NCBI GenBank assembly: GCA_023269455.1
Contig: JAHFTG010000143.1
Location: 1 to 6,007 of the forward strand
Direction: 5' to 3'
Length of the DNA: 6,007 bases
From: Opitutaceae bacterium
GTDB lineage: Bacteria; Verrucomicrobiota; Verrucomicrobiia; Opitutales; Opitutaceae
In this document: positions 3,719 to 6,007 of the stretch, piece after piece
Numbering within the stretch: position 1 is the stretch's first letter
Layout of the letters: every line of letters begins with the position of its first letter
The notes under the pieces: generated by a model
Seen by the model: only the letters and a program-made list of their open reading frames with translations
What the model was told of the DNA's origin: nothing
Databases searched by the model: none
Translations under genes and position numbers: made by a program

Positions 3719-6007
3719 TCAAGGTGTGGCGGTGATGTTAGTCATCGTGCTCGTGCAGAGCGTGCCGTTGTTGTGGCTCGTTACCGCCAGCCCTATCGTC
3801 GCGTTGCTCGCCATGGTGATGGTCTGGGTCGAGCCGATCTGCGTCCAACTGGTCCCGTTGGACGAATAATACGCCGCGAACGAGTTTGCGGCGCGCACCA
3901 ACCGCACATAGCGAGGTGCGGTCACGCCCGTAATCGCAGTGAACGCGGTCGCGCCACCCGTGCTGGTTCGCCACTGGAAGCTCACCCCGCTGCCTGGCGT
4001 GATGAATACAGCAGCCGAGATGGCTCCGGCCGCCGTGCTCTCGCGGATCATTACACCTGCCTTGGCCCACGAATTGGTATTTTGAACCGACGTGACTTGG
4101 GCAGCGATCGCACAGTCGCCGCTGGACGGCTGATACACGTAGCGGAACTGGTCCGATCCGTTCCAGATGTCCGAGCCGGAGCCGGTCACCGTGAAGATTC
4201 CGCCGCTGGCGCTCCAGCTTCCGGTCGCCGCCACCGCGCCGATGTCCGCCGTCGCCCACGGCGGGGCGCTGGCCTGGCTGGAATTCACGCTGCTGCTGAA
4301 TCCATTCAAGGCATTGACGACGTAGTAGTAAGGGGTGTCGTTGACGAGGCCGGTGTCGGTGAAACTCGTGCCGGTGACGGTGGTGACTGTCGTGTAAGGC
4401 CCGCCGCTGACGGTTGACCGTTGGACGGTGTATCCGATGGCTCCGGCCACGGCGTTCCATGAGAGCGTGGCCTGCCCGCTGCCCCGAGCGACGGTCAAAT
4501 TCGTCGGCGCGGGCAGCGTCGCGACGATAAAGGCCAGGTCGTCGTAGCGCACCAAGTTATTTTGCGAGAGCGCAAAGCGCACGATGGGGTTGGCCACTGT
4601 GCCTGAGAGGCCGTGGAAATAGACATTGTCCGCATTCGCTCCCGAGGTGCTGGCGGTCGTGTTATCCTGATAGGTGACGGTCAGCACGGGAATGCGAGTC
4701 GCATCATTCCGATCTGTGTTGAAGATGCCGACGGCAAGCAGGGGTTTATCCGGAATGAAGGTTCGGGTCGCGCCATTGCCGGCGAGGCCTAATACGAAAT
4801 TCCCGGAAGTGGCTTCGCCTGGGACGGAAGCTTGGTTGATACCGGCGCCGCCGGCGCCTTCGTCCAAAGTCAGAGTCAGGGTATTAGTCAGGGAAGCGCC
4901 ATACTTCAGGGGGATGGTCTGTCCGGCAACAGCCGTGAAGGAGGCCCCGTCAAAATTCCACACACCTCCGGTATTGTTGGCAAATGCGGTTGCGAGGTTT
5001 GAGGCAAACGTCGCATAGGTCATGGAATTGCCCGTGGCTTCGAGAATCGTTTTATTGTTCCCGTTGAGGGTCCCCGCCGTGTGGGTGGCAATGTCGCCGT
5101 AGAGCAAGCCGCGTCCCCCGAAATAACAGCGGCCGTAAATTTTCGGATCGCCGGTGATTTGGGATACACCGCCGTATTGGTGCTGGTCATCGTTGAGGCG
5201 TATCCAACTCGCGCCCGTATCCTCGGAGCGGTAGATACCCCAGACATTGTTGATTTGCCCGCTCAGGTAGAGGACCGGATATCCGCCGCCACTCGCCGTG
5301 CGACCGAAGCCGATGCGCTGGGCATTCTGGATGCCGCTCACTTTGGTGAAACTCACGCCGGAGTCGGTCGAGTGCCAGAGACCTGCTCGGCTAGTGTCGT
5401 AGTCGATGCACGGAATCCAGATGTCACCTTCCCGGCCAAAAACAGTGCGCATGGCTTTATCCACGTTGAAGGTGTTCGGGGCGCCAGGGCTGACCGTTGC
5501 TCCAGCGACAAAACTCGCGCCGCCGTCCGTGCTGCGGTAAACCACTCCCGTCGAGGTGATGTAGAGATAGAATTTGTTGCTGTTGACCCGGTCGGAACAA
5601 AGCAGCGGCATCTCCCATGAATAGGTCGGCGTGAGGTTGCCGACACACGGGGTCCAGGTCGCGCCATTGTCGGTTGAATACGACGGAGCTGAGCCCGTTG
5701 AAACCCAGACCAGCCGGGTGCCGTCTGCGGACATCGAAATCACGCCGGGGTCGTTGTCCGCGGCGGAGGGATGCGTGGAGAAATCCGTCCACGTTTTTCC
5801 GCTATCGGTCGAACGCCCGCCCCGCGACGCACCATAATGGGTGCGGACGACGATGGCGGGGTTCTGCTCCGCGTAATCCACGCTCGTATTGCTGCTATGG
5901 AACGGGATGAAGTGATCTTCTTTTTCGGGGGAAACAGTGGGGTCGTAGTCCGCAAACCCGCCGATGTCGCCGAACGCGCAGTAAAACAGAGGTCCGCTGG
6001 GCGGACT
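3719..6007 (-). CDS. GH74-like beta-propeller glucanase (xyloglucanase type), C-terminal part with accessory domains; start beyond the window
   Basis: The frame stays open to the right edge, giving 762 visible residues; the upstream part begins SPPSGPLFYCAFGDIGGFAD. I expect it to hydrolyse beta-1,4-glucan, most likely xyloglucan, outside the cell. Order of parts: (1) 6007 to ~5085, the C-terminal beta-propeller of GH74. It has GDIGGFADYDPTVSP, VDYAEQNPAIVVR, five Asp-box/BNR motifs (STDSGKTW, STDNGATW, STDGGASF, STDSGVSF, SEDTGASW) and the family block LNDDQHQYGG...ITGDPKIYGR...GLLYGD. The Asp of GDIGGF is where I expect one of the two catalytic aspartates. (2) ~5085-4515, a beta-rich domain (TYATFASNLATAFANNTGGV, LTLTLDEGAG, NPIVRFALSQNN, RYDDLAFI) of a type I associate with verrucomicrobial PEP-CTERM proteins. 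(3) ~4512-4260, a fibronectin type III domain (APTNLTVARGSGQATLSW, GYTVQRS, YYYVVNALNG). (4) ~4260-3722, a concanavalin/LamG-like DUF1349-type domain (AGVMIREST, PRYVRLVR, YYSSNGTSWTQIG). It ends in NITATP with no PEP-CTERM anchor. The missing half (first propeller, signal peptide) should extend roughly 1.4 kb further. Confidence 0.9.
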   Translation of the reverse strand, partial: SPPSGPLFYCAFGDIGGFADYDPTVSPEKEDHFIPFHSSNTSVDYAEQNPAIVVRTHYGASRGGRSTDSGKTWTDFSTHPSAADNDPGVISMSADGTRLVWVSTGSAPSYSTDNGATWTPCVGNLTPTYSWEMPLLCSDRVNSNKFYLYITSTGVVYRSTDGGASFVAGATVSPGAPNTFNVDKAMRTVFGREGDIWIPCIDYDTSRAGLWHSTDSGVSFTKVSGIQNAQRIGFGRTASGGGYPVLYLSGQINNVWGIYRSEDTGASWIRLNDDQHQYGGVSQITGDPKIYGRCYFGGRGLLYGDIATHTAGTLNGNNKTILEATGNSMTYATFASNLATAFANNTGGVWNFDGASFTAVAGQTIPLKYGASLTNTLTLTLDEGAGGAGINQASVPGEATSGNFVLGLAGNGATRTFIPDKPLLAVGIFNTDRNDATRIPVLTVTYQDNTTASTSGANADNVYFHGLSGTVANPIVRFALSQNNLVRYDDLAFIVATLPAPTNLTVARGSGQATLSWNAVAGAIGYTVQRSTVSGGPYTTVTTVTGTSFTDTGLVNDTPYYYVVNALNGFSSSVNSSQASAPPWATADIGAVAATGSWSASGGIFTVTGSGSDIWNGSDQFRYVYQPSSGDCAIAAQVTSVQNTNSWAKAGVMIRESTAAGAISAAVFITPGSGVSFQWRTSTGGATAFTAITGVTAPRYVRLVRAANSFAAYYSSNGTSWTQIGSTQTITMASNATIGLAVTSHNNGTLCTSTMTNITATP

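Noticed and set aside
3090..3869. Long plus-strand open frame (259 codons) overlapping the GH27 fossil and the end of the GH74-type gene
   Set aside because: Its translation is Gly/Arg-rich and low in complexity with no recognisable domain. The minus strand over the same bases encodes clear GH27 and LamG-like motifs.
3773..4417. Plus-strand open frame of 214 codons opposite the Fn3 and LamG-like domains
   Set aside because: It is a shadow of the strongly supported minus-strand hydrolase frame in GC-rich DNA; its composition is arginine-rich and matches no family I know.
4842..4860. GC-rich repeated CCGGCGCCG motif
   Set aside because: It codes for a Gly/Ala-rich loop (EGAGGAG) inside the GH74-type protein and needs no other explanation.

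Overview
The window looks like chromosomal DNA of a polysaccharide-degrading member of the Verrucomicrobiota, most likely of the Opitutaceae type. This is inferred from four things: secreted glycoside hydrolases, a typical NarL-type sensor kinase H-box (ALDLHDNLGGGLT), a PEP-CTERM sorting tail ending in LRRRRR, and a GH74-like enzyme carrying a beta-rich domain of the kind I associate with PEP-CTERM proteins of that group. No tRNA, rRNA, CRISPR or transposase was seen.

Layout, left to right. At 64-624 (minus) is a short intact frame: the signal peptide and first ~100 residues of a GH27 alpha-galactosidase, joined to what looks like the C-terminal tail of a GH97 enzyme. At 697-1389 (minus) is a complete NarL/LuxR response regulator. 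At 1390-1692, between the regulator and the kinase, lie an intrinsic terminator (minus) and the orphaned, frameshifted 3' end of a PEP-CTERM protein gene. At 1693-3066 (plus) is a complete membrane histidine kinase whose periplasmic part resembles the N-terminal beta-sandwich of glycosidases such as alpha-L-rhamnosidases. At 3132-3506 (minus) is a second GH27 gene head, broken by an amber codon at the end of its signal peptide and cut off after the second conserved block. At 3602-3637 is a strong perfect hairpin. From 3719 to the right edge (minus) runs the C-terminal part of a large GH74-type beta-propeller hydrolase with accessory domains; its start lies outside the window.

Taken together, this is a two-component system with a probable carbohydrate-sensing input, sitting in a decayed glycan-utilisation region. 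The kinase and regulator probably work as a pair: a sugar-like ligand in the periplasm, phosphotransfer from His245 to Asp67, then transcriptional control of nearby or distant hydrolase genes. The pairing rests on adjacency and matching families. Around them are at least three relics (two GH27 heads and a PEP-CTERM tail) and possibly a fourth (a GH43-like tail at 1-60). This points to repeated deletion and rearrangement. Every gene and relic except the kinase lies on the minus strand, so the kinase may have been inserted or inverted here. I see no clear new defence or mobile system; the most interesting items are the kinase input domain and the gene fossils around it.
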